Origin: Heloderma charlesbogerti
Lineage: Eukaryota > Chordata > Lepidosauria > Squamata > Helodermatidae
Direction of reading: 5' to 3'
Assembly (NCBI GenBank): GCA_026122225.1
Contig: JANEZZ010002881.1
Span: 62,001 to 126,000 of the forward strand
DNA: 64,000 bases
Made by a program: the position numbers and the translations under genes
The notes under the pieces: generated by a model
Database searches by the model: none
What the model was told of the DNA's origin: nothing
Seen by the model: only the letters and a program-made list of their open reading frames with translations
In this document: positions 36,417 through 47,330 of the stretch, piece by piece
Position numbering within the stretch: the stretch's first letter is position 1
Layout: every line of letters begins with the position of its first letter

Positions 36417-36680
36417 GGTCACGCTAGCAGTTGAATGACAAGAGTTGCACGCCCACTAGCACCATTGCCTAATGAAGTTGTGATGACCTGTGCAATGCCT
36501 TGTGGAACAGCTTGCACAACACCTTGTGAAAAAACTTATGAACCAGCTTGTGCAACATTTTGTTCAATGGACTGTGGGAACGGAATCAAAGTATTGGATT
36601 TACTCATTGTACAAGGATGAAAGCAGGGTTTCCACAAGCACTAGAAATGTTGCACTAGCAGAATGATACCATTGGATGTA
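36417..36680 (+). repeat. Short degenerate CTTGTGNAAC repeat cluster
   Basis: The motifs ccttgtggaaca, gcttgcacaaca, ccttgtgaaaaa, gcttgtgcaaca and ttttgttcaatg follow at about 12-bp intervals in 36485-36570. This gives a Cys-rich chance frame (36435-36620). Flanking 'gttgcacgcccactagca' and 'gttgcactagcagaat' suggest a MITE body. Confidence 0.4.
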
Positions 36681-37724
36681 ATCTGTTCTAGCACCTTTTG
36701 AGGATATCAAGACACATCGAGATGGTTTCTGAGGATGTTGATTAAATCAAATTAAACCTGCATTGTCATTTGTTGAAATGAAAGAAATGGTTGATTTCCC
36801 AAGACACAAAATGAGCCAGTCTCTAAAGCTGGCAATAAAGTAATGGGGCATATGGGAGACTTTTATTAGCCAGCCTTAAGAGAAGCACATTTTCAGAAAC
36901 AGGGCACGTACATTTGTGCAATTCCTTTCTGTTAGTTAAGAAAAAGAATGACTAAGGGGGAAGATTATAAAATTACAAACTCTCTCTCTCTCTCTCTCCC
37001 CCCTTTTTTATCTGTCTCTTGTAATACTAGAACTTGGAGGGTCACCCAATTAAACATTTCTTTGCATAGCGCCGCATCACTGCCACCAAAGCATTCAAAG
37101 TGGTACAATGAAAAAACACTGAAACTCAAAGATACACTTAAAACCAGTCCTAACTATATAAAATAAAATCAAGAACACCACCAAGTCTTCGTAAAGAACC
37201 AGGATTTAGCCAGACACTGGTTAAACACTATGAGAGAAGTGGCCAGACACAATTCTGATGGAATCCCATGCTTCACACTTCTTGCTTCTCGAAGAGAAGA
37301 GACATGGAGCAGTCTACAGCTGTCTGCAAATGGCCTCTCTAAACTCTCTGCCCTATTTGTGGGCAGAGAAATTGGGGGGACCATTTCTCCAAATTTCTCA
37401 AAGGGGAGAAGACTCATGGAGGAGACTCTAACAAGCCAAAGTTTGAAGCCAGAGTTTGTTGTTGGTTTCTAATTCCTGCCTTAATAGGAGAGCGATAAGC
37501 TAGAAGTCCCAGCTGGACTGTTATGCTACATTTCTGCTTCCTGGTTCGTTTCTCGTTAATTTAGCTGCTGCTGCAGCTGGGAGGAGCCAAGCAGGAGCGA
37601 TCAGGCTGCGTGCACCAGGATGCGGCTCATGAATGATAAGCTAGAATTCTCCACAATTCTGACTTATCACTGCGTGAGAACGAGGCCTAAGAGTAATAAT
37701 CTACTCTAGAACTGTGATCTTTTA
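36681..37724. other. No gene; (CT)n run
   Basis: A (CT)n microsatellite lies at 36977-36998. The rest shows no coding motif or named repeat. Confidence 0.4.
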
Positions 37725-38350
37725 AATGGAAGCAGTGACAGATTTTCTTTTCTTGGGCTCCAAGATCACCGCAGATGGTGACTGTAGCCATGAAATTAAA
37801 AGATGCTTGCTCCTTGGGAGGAAAGCTATGGCAAACCTAGACAGCATAGTAAGAAGCAGAGACATCACCTTGCCGACAAAGATTCATATAATCAAAGCTA
37901 TGGTTTTGCCAGTAGCAACGTATAGCTGTGAGAGCTGGACTATAAGGAAGGCTGAGCGCCGAAGAATTGATGCTTTTGAACTGTGGTGCTGGAGAAGACT
38001 CTTACGAGTCCCCTGGACTGCAAGGAGGTCAAATCAGTCAATCCTAAAGGAAATCAACCCTGACTGCTCATTGGAAGGACAGATACTGAAGCTGAAGCTC
38101 AAGTATTTTGGCCACCTAATGCAAAGAGAAAACTCTCTGGAAAAGACCCTGATGCTGGGAAAGATTGAAGGCAAGAGGAGAAGGGGACGGCAGAGGATGA
38201 GATGGCTAGATAGCATCACCAATCCAATGAATATGAACTTGAGCACACTCTGGGAGAGTGCGGAGGACAAGAAGGCCTGGCGTGCTATGGTCCATGGGGT
38301 CACGAAGAGTCAGACACGACTTAAAGACTGAACAACAACAACAACAACAA
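37725..38350 (+). mobile_element. BovB/RTE-type LINE, shorter 5'-truncated copy
   Basis: An uninterrupted 201-codon frame (37726-38331) encodes the C-terminal tail of a BovB-type RT, from EAVTDFLFLGSKITADGD through KRRRGRQRMRWLDSIT to TKSQTRLKD. The YADD box is upstream of the truncation and absent. The 3' end is (AAC)n. Candidate target text TCTTTTAAAT (left) and TCTTAAAT (right, from 38351) agrees apart from a 2-bp gap. The frame lacks an RT core and endonuclease and cannot be functional alone. Confidence 0.9.
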
Positions 38351-38859
38351 TCTTAAATAGGACACCCTTCACAAAGGCAGTATATTTGATTGGTGTGGGT
38401 TTCAAAGCTGTAAAGAGCACTAAAACAGTACCAAGTGCTCCATTCAGTTTGATTTGATATTGTATTGGATTGTGCTAGCACTTTGCCCCCTTTTCCCCAC
38501 AGCTTAATATCTGTAGTAAACAGGGGCAAATAATATCCAACTGATGTACAGTATATGTACATAAAATTAAGCAAAATGTCCAGAAAAAAATAAGCTGCTC
38601 ATTAGTAAATTCATCTCCCTATAGGGACTGATGCTAGCCAAAACTAATTGTCAACACATGTTTTGTAATCGCAGACCACTGAAGGGAAAGACAGAGATGT
38701 TCCATCCATGACTGTGTAACATCTAAGCAAACTTTCTATGTATCACGGGCTAAGGCCCTCTTTGTGCCTTGCTCTGAATCCATGTGATCTAATTGCATCA
38801 GTGTATTTGGCCAAACATGCCAACATAAGAACTGGTCTACATATTGCTCTCTATGCATT
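38351..38859. other. No gene recognised
   Basis: AT-rich spacer; nothing assignable. Confidence 0.4.
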
Positions 38860-38981
38860 GGCTGAATCTACACCTAGCAGTTATTCCATTATCATACCGT
38901 TATCCTAATTATTGGTACACATGACACCAATGGACACTGATCGTTATGATAATGGTATAACTACTATGTGTAGATTCAGCC
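38860..38981. mobile_element. Near-perfect palindromic MITE
   Basis: GGCTGAATCTACAC at the left is mirrored exactly by GTGTAGATTCAGCC at the right, and 'gttattccattatcatacc' pairs with 'cgttatgataatggtataac'. The arms are about 50 bp, with a loop around 'acacatgacaccaatgg'. No clear TSD. Confidence 0.8.
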
Positions 38982-39919
38982 ACTGATGCCACCAGCAATG
39001 CATGTGACTAGTGCCTGCTGTACCTAATCTCAGTTCTAATTGTCCTCTTCAGTTAATGTCCCCATCAATATCAAATTAATCCTTAAAACCTTTCTTTAGA
39101 GTACCTTCTCCTGTCTCTTATATTCAGAATATTTGATGTTTGGGAGCCCTCTGCCTTGACAAGTAGAGAAGGGGCCATCCCTATGAAATTATAAGTACTG
39201 GTGATTATCTTTGCATTCAGTGTGTGTCATGATGACCATTGTCCTGTCCCTCAGTCTGCAATCAGCTTTTTCCTACACCCAAGCTGGATCTTACCATGCC
39301 TATAATCCCTTTGGTCTGTTGAGTTCCAATACGAATTCTGAGTCCTTAATTGCCTTGTCTTAATTGTCTTAATTGCCATGCCTATTTGTTCTCATCCTAA
39401 TTTTATATTCTGATTCCACATATATGCCTCAGCTTTAAGAGAACATTTTGCACAAATTATTTGTCTGGGTGCTTTGCTTTAACCATGACCTCTGGGAGCA
39501 TCTCTAGAGCATGACCTCTACAGTATGACTTTTCCAAATACTGTTGGGAATAATGCAACATGTGGCTTTGAAGGGCTGAAGAACAGCAGTGTGGAAAGAA
39601 AGTATTCAAAAATAATAATAATACTTCCACCATACAAGCTTTACTGCTTTTCACTTTACTATATCAGTAAAACACTCAAATGTCGCTACACTAATTAGAA
39701 TTAATTTAGATAACTTTTTCCTAAATTAATTACATTAGTTACATTCATTCTGATAATTGGTCATAAAGCTGAATTTTGCCAGATGGAATGGTAGTTCACA
39801 ATATCATATCTTTTTTGTTTATGTACTATGATTTGTCTTTGGAGATTTTGGGCTCTCTCATCATTAAAAGCAATATTGTTGTAATTCCATTCACACACAG
39901 TACTAAAAGTATATTGCTG
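38982..39919. other. No gene recognised
   Basis: AT-rich; no repeat ends or coding motifs. Confidence 0.4.
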
Positions 39920-40640
39920 AGTGTATTACACATTGGACTACTGTATTGTACTGTACATGGGGCTTCCTTTGAAGAAGACTCCAAAATTTCAGCTGGTGCA
40001 GAATGCAGCTGACCAAGGGTTGGTGGGGCGATCCGATCCGATCATATAACACCTATATTGTGCCAGCTGCACTGGTTACCAGTATGTTTCTAAGCCAATT
40101 TAAAACTAAAGTTTTGACCTTTAAAGCCTTAAATGGGTTGGAACCAAATTACTTGAATTACTTGGAACCTTCACCCATATCAGCCTCGACGCACTTTAAG
40201 ATCAGTGAGAGAGGGCCTTCTCATTTGCTCACCTGTGACAGCAGATAGGTGGGTGACTACTTGAGAGAGGGTCTTTTCCACAGTGGCCCTACACCTCTGG
40301 AATTAGTTGCCATTGGGGGTTTGCCAGGCCCCATTATTGCAGACTTTTAAGAAGGCCCCAAAACGTAATGCTTTACTCTGGCCTTTCCCTGATTGTGTGT
40401 TACTGGACTCGGGTGTAGCTGCAGTTCTCTGCCGTAAGTTTTATTTTATGCTGGTGCTTGATTATTTATTTATTTATTTATTTATTTATTAGATTGCTTG
40501 CTGCTTTTGCTGTTTTGATTGTGTTCTTTATTGTTTTTATTGCCAAATCAGATTTTATTATGTGCTTTATAGTTGTACGCTGACTTGGGAGGGCTCCTGT
40601 CCAAGAAATATTTTAAATAAGTAAATATACATAAATACTA
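39920..40640 (+). mobile_element. L2-like LINE, RT C-terminus and 3' UTR
   Basis: The text corresponds to the LDYCN-VLYMGLP, QLVQNAA and 'gcagctgcactggttacca' (HWLP-type) region, followed by 'ttttccacagtggccctaca' and 'tgacttgggagggctcctgt'. A (TTTA)n run (40463-40491) lies in the UTR. Multiple frameshifts mark it as decayed. Confidence 0.75.
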
Positions 40641-40846
40641 TTACTAGATGAAACCTCCCTACCACCAATCCTCCTCTAAGCTAGAGGGAGGATTGAGGCC
40701 AGACAACATGACACCCTCAACTGAAATGACTGTGGATCATCAGTGCATATATGGATGCCCTTCACATAGTTTCTATGGTTTAGTGAAGAACACGTGACTC
40801 TTCAGTTAGTACTTAAAATTGTTGGTTTAGTGTTTTACATGATTTA

Positions 40847-40985
40847 GGGTACAATCCTATCCATGTTTAGACTGAAAAAAAGTCCTACAACTCCCAGCAT
40901 TAGCCAGCCAGCCATCTCCTCTGAAGTGACTACAGTTGTGTTTAATGGGTTTTACTCCAAGGTAAATCTGTACAGGATTGCAGCC
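40847..40985. mobile_element. MITE, TTA target site
   Basis: It starts GGGTACAATCCTATCC and ends CAGGATTGCAGCC with TTA on both sides (40844-40846 and 40986-40988). The left half matches the 3501 family; the right half matches the 4112 type ('ttttactccaaggtaaat'). It looks chimeric between the two subfamilies. Confidence 0.75.
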
Positions 40986-41287
40986 TTATTTATTTATGAA
41001 TAAATGAAACCCATTCTGAAACCTACTGGTGATTCGCAAGACATTTCTAAAGCAAATGCATAGTAAGAATGAGGGGCTGCATTATCTAAAATAATTATCA
41101 AAAACAATCCACCCTTGCCCTGATATTTCACATTAAAAGTTAATACATGGAACAAGGCTTACCGTCTACTGAAGCAATATTTTCCAGCCAACAATGTTTG
41201 ATTGACATCCTGGTCAGAAATGTCATAGGGGAAATTTTGTTTTGTTTTGTCTTAAATCTGGTTATAAGAGTAATTAGACTTTCAAGC

Positions 41288-41838
41288 TGTAGTGCCCCTG
41301 CAGTAGGCCTCTTAATTTAGAGGTGCCAAGATAGTGATAAATCAGATCCAGGTTTACTTACAAGAAGTACTTTATTGAGTACCATCAGCACACAGGCGTA
41401 CCCAATGGTTGGATCAGACAGCTTCTCTGAACCCAGAGCCATGGGGTAAAATGGGTTTTATACCATACATGTGAGCAATGAGGCAGCATGACAACAGCAA
41501 GCGTTATTTAGCATTCATCTGCAACTTTACCAGCATAGGCTAACAGTGCTTGGTCAGAAGGGAAACAATCAGAGCTTTCCCAGCAGAGACACCTGCAGCT
41601 TTAAGGCAAACAAGCTTCACTTCCCAGGCACATCTTGATAAGACACTCCACCTCATTAGTATGGAATGTGCTGAAGCCGCGCTATCCACCTTTGACTCAT
41701 CCTGGTAAATCAAGAGGCCTATTAGGGAAAACAGCAGCCAACTGAACCGAAGTCAAAGAGCATTATGGATCATCTAAGCCCCTCTAAAACTACTAATAGC
41801 AGGGTTCAGGTCTGAGGCCTTACATTAGGCTTCTAACA
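41288..41838 (-). mobile_element. Solo LTR candidate
   Basis: On the minus strand the segment begins TGTTAGAAGCC and ends GGGGCACTACA (TG...CA). A polyadenylation signal AATAAA (plus-strand tttatt, 41371-41376) lies about 85 nt before its 3' end, as in the R/U5 part of an LTR. TSDs are not clear-cut: AAGC appears on both sides only if the boundary shifts by one base. There is no internal coding region. The right neighbour is the TAA MITE at 41845. Confidence 0.5.
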
Positions 41839-41844
41839 AGCTAA

Positions 41845-42273
41845 GGGAGCAATCCTATGGCCACTAGTTATCAGCTAGACGGCCACAGGATGTGTGGTTT
41901 TCCAGGAACCAACCTCAGAGACCGCGCTCCGAGGTCAGATCCCGGATAACTGACCTTCCCCCCCACTTCCATGCTGCCTCACAGGCAATGCGGAACAGCT
42001 CTGCACTTCGAAGAGGAGTGTGGAGCAGCCAAAACAGAGCGTTCCAGGGGGCGTTCTGGGGCGGGGAAGACAGTAATGCTGATACAACACATCCTATATG
42101 TCGTCTGGCAGCTTCCTCCACCACTCCACCTCCCGAAATCGGCTGTCTTGCTGCAAATGTAGGGCAGGAGTAGCACAGAGGGAATGATCCCTCCATGTTT
42201 CTTCTGCCCTGCATTAGAGAGGTGGTCACATCTGAGTTCAGAGGCAGCCGCCTATCCCCATAGGATGGTGCCC
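41845..42273. mobile_element. Large MITE, TAA target site
   Basis: It starts GGGAGCAATCCTATGGCC and ends CCATAGGATGGTGCCC, with TAA at 41842-41844 and 42274-42276. The interior shares 'aggaaccaacctc', 'gtgtggagcagcc' and 'gagggaatgatccctcc' with 12154-12600 in the opposite orientation. Long frames in it are not genes. Confidence 0.8.
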
Positions 42274-42276
42274 TAA

Positions 42277-43037
42277 GTAATGCCTTGGCAAATAAACACA
42301 GAAATATGTATTGGCTACATATGAAAGGAGAAATTCTTCAGTTATTGCAAGTAAGAAAACCTGTCACCTAGTCTTACTATAATGGTATGTTTATAAATTT
42401 GCTTCTTCATGTGGCAGTATACTGGCTAGATGAATAATACTGTTATTGCGCAATGACCTGGGCAGCCCACCTAGGATGTGCACAGAGAATGTGCTTTAAA
42501 ATAATTACTGCAAATTAGGAAATACGTAGTTTTCCACTCATTAAAAACAAAACTGCTTTGAAACAAGCATTTAAGGATTATTATTCTGGTTTTCTTTTCC
42601 ACCCAGACCCGACTACAAATTATCCATATAATATCTACCATTACCCTAATAACCTGTGATGTATCTTATGCAAGAAATAGTGAGCTCAGTCCAGAGAGAA
42701 TTAGGCATAAGGCATACCAACATCCCATTGATGTCAATGGGATCTAAACACTTAACTCTGTGTTGAAATACCATTGATTTAATGGGACTTCCCCAGGATT
42801 ATTTACAGGAACTTTGCCAAGACCAAGTGGATTTCATGAGTGAAGAGTAATTTTACCACTTTATCGCTGAAGTCTGACATTCCTAAAACTGAGATCTGCA
42901 ATCTAGTTGATGGGAGAATCTAGATGGTTCATCTCCCCTGAACTAAAGTGAAACATACTTGCTTAAATTCAGTAACTTTGCTCATTTGTGGAGTGGAGAA
43001 ATCTCATTCTGGTGATTGTTTGCTCACAGTTATTAAA
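42277..43037. other. No gene; diverged MITE-like text at about 42700-42800
   Basis: 'cccattgatgtcaatgggat' and 'ccattgatttaatgggactt' are recurrent reptile-repeat phrases and self-complementary, but boundaries are not visible. Confidence 0.35.
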
Positions 43038-43040
43038 TAA

Positions 43041-43124
43041 GGCTGCAATCCTGCACTCAATTAGTATGCTTAAATTTCATAAACTACAATTAGCTTTAAC
43101 CAATTTGTGTGTAGGATTGCAGTT
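43041..43124. mobile_element. Short MITE, TAA target site
   Basis: GGCTGCAATCCTGCAC to GTAGGATTGCAGTT, with TAA at 43038-43040 and 43125-43127. It belongs to the 4112 group. Confidence 0.6.
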
Positions 43125-43356
43125 TAAGGCAACATTCAAAAGATAGTGCATTTTAAAATGGAAATAATAGCCAAAATAATGCCAGGATTTCTCCCAGAAT
43201 ATCCCTGACAGTTCTCAGATCTTCACTTAGATATCAATCACTTAAAAAAAATACAGAGCTTTAAAAAAGTGTTGGTTAATCTTTAAAATAACACTGTAGC
43301 ATTGCATTCCAAACATCTGAAATCTTCTTCTTTACTTGAATGTTTTCTATTATTTA

Positions 43357-43482
43357 AAGGTGCAATCCTATGCATGTTTAGACAGAAAAAAAGTCCTACA
43401 ACTCCCAGCATTCCCCAGCCAGGATGGCTTGGAATTATAGGACCTTGTTCTATCTAAACATGCATGGGAATTCTGCATGCCT
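43357..43482. mobile_element. Foldback MITE of the 3501 family
   Basis: 'aggtgcaatcctatgcatgt', 'agtcctacaactcccagcat' and the mirrored 'gaattataggaccttgttct', 'aaacatgcatggg'. The right terminus is altered (ttctgcatgcc). Confidence 0.65.
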
Positions 43483-43676
43483 TTAGGGAAGGATCATACC
43501 ACTAGATGGTTGCCAATCCTCTAATAATCCTATACCCACTGCCTGGGGGGTGGGGTGGGAAGGGGGAATGAGCCCCATTAAACTCAAAGGACTTACTTCT
43601 GAATAAACATGGATAAGATTGTGCTGTCAAGTGTTTACCACAAGGCTATTCATTTTACATTTTATGCAGCTTTTCA

Positions 43677-43830
43677 TAGAATCATAGGGTTGAAAGGGGC
43701 CTATAAGACCATCAAGTCCAACCCCCTGCTCAATGCAGGAAGCCTGATTCCCACAGGCTCCCATCCAAGTACTAACCAGGGCTGACCCAGCTTAGCTTTC
43801 GAGATCATACAACATTGGGCGCATCCAGCC
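43677..43830 (-). mobile_element. CR1 LINE 3' end
   Basis: The plus strand reads 'agaatcatagggttgaaagg', 'ggcctataagaccatcaagt' and 'ccccctgctcaatgcagg'. In reverse complement this is the CR1 3' terminus, ending in ATTCTATGA-type octamers. CR1 is the dominant old LINE of sauropsids. Confidence 0.85.
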
Positions 43831-44600
43831 CTTTCTCCTCTTCACTTTTTAAACTTTAAACTTAAATATTGCTGTGGGAAAGAAAGGTAAAGACTAACAG
43901 AAAGTCCTAAAATCTGAGACAGAAAAGATGAAAGCCAGCTACCACCAGGGACTGTCAACAACAGATCATTGCAAGTTAGGCATTTTATGGAGTTCACCTA
44001 CAGCGCACAAGAATCACACGTGAGCCTACAGAACTTCCTTTCATTATTTACAAGTTATAAATGTCTTGGTGCCTCAGCTCTCTGAAATAATAATTATTAT
44101 GCAGCTTCTAATACCACTATTTTTCCAGATGAGTTTATTTATTTTTGAAATTATTTATACAAACTGTATTAAATATTACTATTAACCACTTGGAGATTTT
44201 TTTAAATATGGTCTGCTTTATATACATCCATTAAATAACTAAATTAATTAATTAAATAAACAATACCTTTATTTTAATGGCTGATACATTAGGCGTATTC
44301 ATTTCCAAGCAGTGGATGTAACAACTCAAAAAGAAAACAAATACGTTTTTCTCTAATGAATTTTTTTAAGGAAACAAACAAAACCACCATATTCATCATC
44401 ATTACCATTGTGTTTGTATGGTGATTTTCTATGGTAAAACTATGCTCAAAGTGGCTTACATTAATAAAAATGTAAATTGTTATCTTGAAGTAGCAAAATC
44501 CTGCAATCTTCAGTCATTGCTTCTTTTTAAAAAGTCTTCTTGGTTCCGTGTTTCTGCCTGACTGAGGCTTGATTTATATGTTACTTTTTTAAGTGGTTAA
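43831..44600. other. No gene recognised
   Basis: AT-rich; a weak LINE-UTR-like stretch at 44150-44260. Nothing coding. Confidence 0.4.
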
Positions 44601-44668
44601 GGGTGCAATCCTATGCATATTAAGATAGAAAAAAGTCCTACAACTCCCAGCATTACCCAGCCAGCAGT
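44601..44668. mobile_element. Left half of a TAA-type MITE
   Basis: TAA followed by gggtgcaatcctatgc, 'agtcctacaactcccagcat' and 'tacccagccagcag'. The right arm is absent. Confidence 0.65.
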
Positions 44669-44930
44669 AATTTTCACAAGCTGAAAAATACGGAAAATCC
44701 ACTGACTGGCCCAACTCATTGCAGGACAAATTGGGCAAGGTAGCAAAACACAGAACGAAGGGGGGGGGCTGTGCTGACGAAACCTTGTCAAGCTCCACCC
44801 CGCAAATGGATTCCTCCGGCATTCGTATACCTAACATTTCTGTTCTCCTGCTCTCCACTACCACCATTCCACGCATTACAACTGCTTCAACATTCCTGAT
44901 ATGTTAGAACAACAACCTATTTGCCATCCC

Positions 44931-44932
<2 letters not shown>

Positions 44933-44961
<29 letters not shown>

Positions 44962-44968
44962 CAGATAG
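44933..44968. repeat. (GATA)n microsatellite
   Basis: About nine GATA units with one GACA. Confidence 0.95.
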
Positions 44969-45709
44969 ATTAAAAATACTCTGAGCATGTGCAGTTTTGC
45001 ATTATAAACTCACTTAAATTGTGGCACCATCAAAATGGAGTTTGCTTCTGCTGCCCTGATCACCTGCTGCTTTCTGGTTGCTTACCTGGAGCCTTCCTGA
45101 GCTGCAAGGCCCTGGACTCTGGCCCCAAACTCCAGGCCCAGCTGCACCACTGTCCCTACTTTGCCAGAACAAGCCCCTGGACACCCTAGAGAACCCCTCT
45201 AGTTTGTCAGTCTTGACTTTAGAGGGGTGAAACCTCTAGTCTATATGGTTTCTGAATGATATTCAGTATATTCTTCAACTTCTGTGTTAAGAACCAAATT
45301 AAAACTGGGCAGTAGATTTTACAAAGTGTCAGTGAGCTCTAAAGGGAGTGACTACAACCTCGATCCTGGCTTAGCTGTATTGGTGCAAGCAGCAACTTTG
45401 ACTACTCTGGTTGCTCTGCTCCCAAGAAACCACTACCCCATCCCCATTGCTATGAAGTTCAGGCACTGCATGTTTGCACCACATGCTGTGATCAAGAGCC
45501 AAGGAAGATGCAGTGCAAATGACATAGCACGGCGAATCGTAGCACTGGGCCATAACCTTGGAGACCTGTAGCTAGGGATGCTCAAGGAATATGATCTGGA
45601 GAACTCCTATATGACATGTCCTGATCTGCAGACAGATGTGCAGATTGGATCACAGCTGGGCAACAGAGTTAATACTTTTCCGAATCTTGCGATGCTGTTC
45701 TTGATTGTT
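44969..45709. other. No gene; possible hAT-like left end at 45574
   Basis: 'gctagggatgctcaaggaat' at 45572 looks like a TAGGGATG terminus, but no matching right end was found. The frame 45284-45571 has no domain I recognise. Confidence 0.35.
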
Positions 45710-45712
45710 TAA

Positions 45713-45776
45713 GGGCGCAGACCTAGGCGTGTCTTGTAGGACTTATTTTTCTGTAAACATGCATAGGATTGCACCC
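45713..45776. mobile_element. 64-bp deletion form of the TAA-type MITE
   Basis: It starts GGGCGCAGACCTAGGC and ends GCATAGGATTGCACCC, with TAA at 45710-45712 and 45777-45779. Most of both arms is missing. Confidence 0.75.
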
Positions 45777-45994
45777 TAAACGGATCAAAATATGCATTTG
45801 AAATCTATATTTTGAGAGGGCAGGGTTATTTTTAGGAAAGGTAGTGGGGGGGGGTTGGCAGATTAATGTGGAAACAGAATAGAATTATGGGTAAGAAATA
45901 ATGCAAAAGAGACACAGAGCAGAAACAAACAGTCCACCCCAGCCCAGCCTCAAATTAAAAGCTATGCCAAAATCAGTCCCTGAGCTGTGGTGTC

Positions 45995-46200
45995 TGTTGA
46001 ACCTTGATTACTCAGTTCAGGCTCCATACAGATGTTGGTAACAGAACAGGTTTATTAAACACTGGTTATATTCAGCTCGCTGGCAGGTATCAGAAAACAT
46101 ACGCCTGCCTTCCTAGTCCAAGAAAAGTGAGGAGGGGAGGAGCCTGGAAGCTGAGTTGTATTTAATAGGACCATGCATAGCTAACCCACTGTGCCTGAAT
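45995..46200 (-). mobile_element. 3' part of an LTR, same family as 11700-11910
   Basis: On the minus strand: a TATTAAATA box, then TTTAATAAACCTGTTCTG (polyadenylation signal), then a 50-60-nt segment ending GTTCAACA at 45995. Order and ending match the plus-strand copy at 11700-11910. The 5' boundary is not resolved; a CA run follows at 46206-46225. Confidence 0.5.
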
Positions 46201-47139
46201 ACAATACACACACACGGACACACACAGTTTGTCCAGTTTTGCTTTATATCCAAATAATGCACAGAAAACTAGTAATCTCCATCATTGCCTCAGTCAAATG
46301 ATTATCCAGCTGTATGTATGTAAAACAACTTTCTTTAAGGAGCCTTCAAAACACCCACGCACTACATGGCAGAGCCAAGGATAGAATTTCAGTCCTGCAT
46401 GCAACAATTTCCTGTCTTTAGCTAGTCTGCACCAGCCCCTAATGTTATATTAATGTCATTTTGGTGGGTGTGATTGAATTATCTACAGCATTAGGGGATC
46501 TGAGGGGTTATGAGAGCACATATTTCTCAGCACCACAGTTACTAACTAATATTAAGCATCAGCTGTGTGGCTTCAGATGATCAGATCGCAGCACTAGAAG
46601 ACAGTTACATTCAGAGACAAAGAGCACTTCACTGTTGGCATCAGGCCTGATACGGCGAGCTCTGTATGCATAAAAGCTTCCATTGAAGTCAGTGAAAGCC
46701 CTCTTCAACTCAGCCCACAGCATTATTGAAGGCAAACAGCACATCCTCAACATTCAAAGCGTAATGTGTTGACAGGTCGGGTGGCTGTTTTTCTGTGTCG
46801 AGGGGGCCATGCACACACTTTGGCTATATTCTGCAAAGTTTAATGACAGCAAAAGCTTGAAAGGTGTAATATCTTAGCGTCCGGGGAATGCCGAGATGGC
46901 GGTCGAAATCTGATGGGAAAAGCCAGCCTGTTAGCTAATGTTACTGCTCCAGAGAAATACTAAGGGGAAAGGGAGAGGCAAGCAATGGAAAATGGCAAAA
47001 GAAACAGAAAGCTAGCTATGTTAAAGCAAGCCTCCACCACATACCTGTCTGAATTGACTGAGGGATTTTCATTCACACATCCCTTTATGATCTTACTGAG
47101 GACTTCTTTTCACCAGCCCAGTAACAAACAATGGCTGTG
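46201..47139. other. No gene recognised
   Basis: Mixed sequence; an aagatggcggtcg-like motif at 46890-46905 is the only notable short signal. No coding evidence. Confidence 0.4.
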
Positions 47140-47330
47140 TTTGGATATAATGCTAAACCGTAGTTCTGAACTATGGGAACAAGCCTGGGTGAGTCTTGGG
47201 CTCATATGCTCCTCCTCTGGTGCAGCCCTGAGGAGCTTGGAAGTTCCATTTAGGATGGATGTTCTTGCAAATATTTTTCCCCACTCAGTGGTGAGACCAA
47301 TAAGGAACTTGATCTTGTGGAAGGCATCAA
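47140..47330. mobile_element. Diverged MITE of the 23071 type
   Basis: 'tgtttggatataatgctaaa' with 'ccgtagttctgaactatggg' matches the start of 23071-23335. The right boundary is unclear. Confidence 0.4.

Noticed and set aside
36435..36620. Cys-rich 61-codon frame (CGTACTTPCEK...)
   Set aside because: The cysteines come from a 12-bp degenerate DNA repeat (ccttgtg/gcttgtg). There is no signal peptide, no splice context and no known toxin or zinc-finger spacing.
37726..38331. Functional host gene from an intact 201-codon frame
   Set aside because: The translation is the C-terminal tail of BovB reverse transcriptase; the catalytic box is missing and an (AAC)n tail follows.
45284..45571. 95-codon frame as a possible exon
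   Set aside because: No recognisable domain and no convincing splice sites at both ends; length is within chance expectation.
45574..45709. Additional TAGGGATG-family element
   Set aside because: A left-end-like TAGGGATGCTC is present but there is no palindrome module and no right end before the MITE at 45713.
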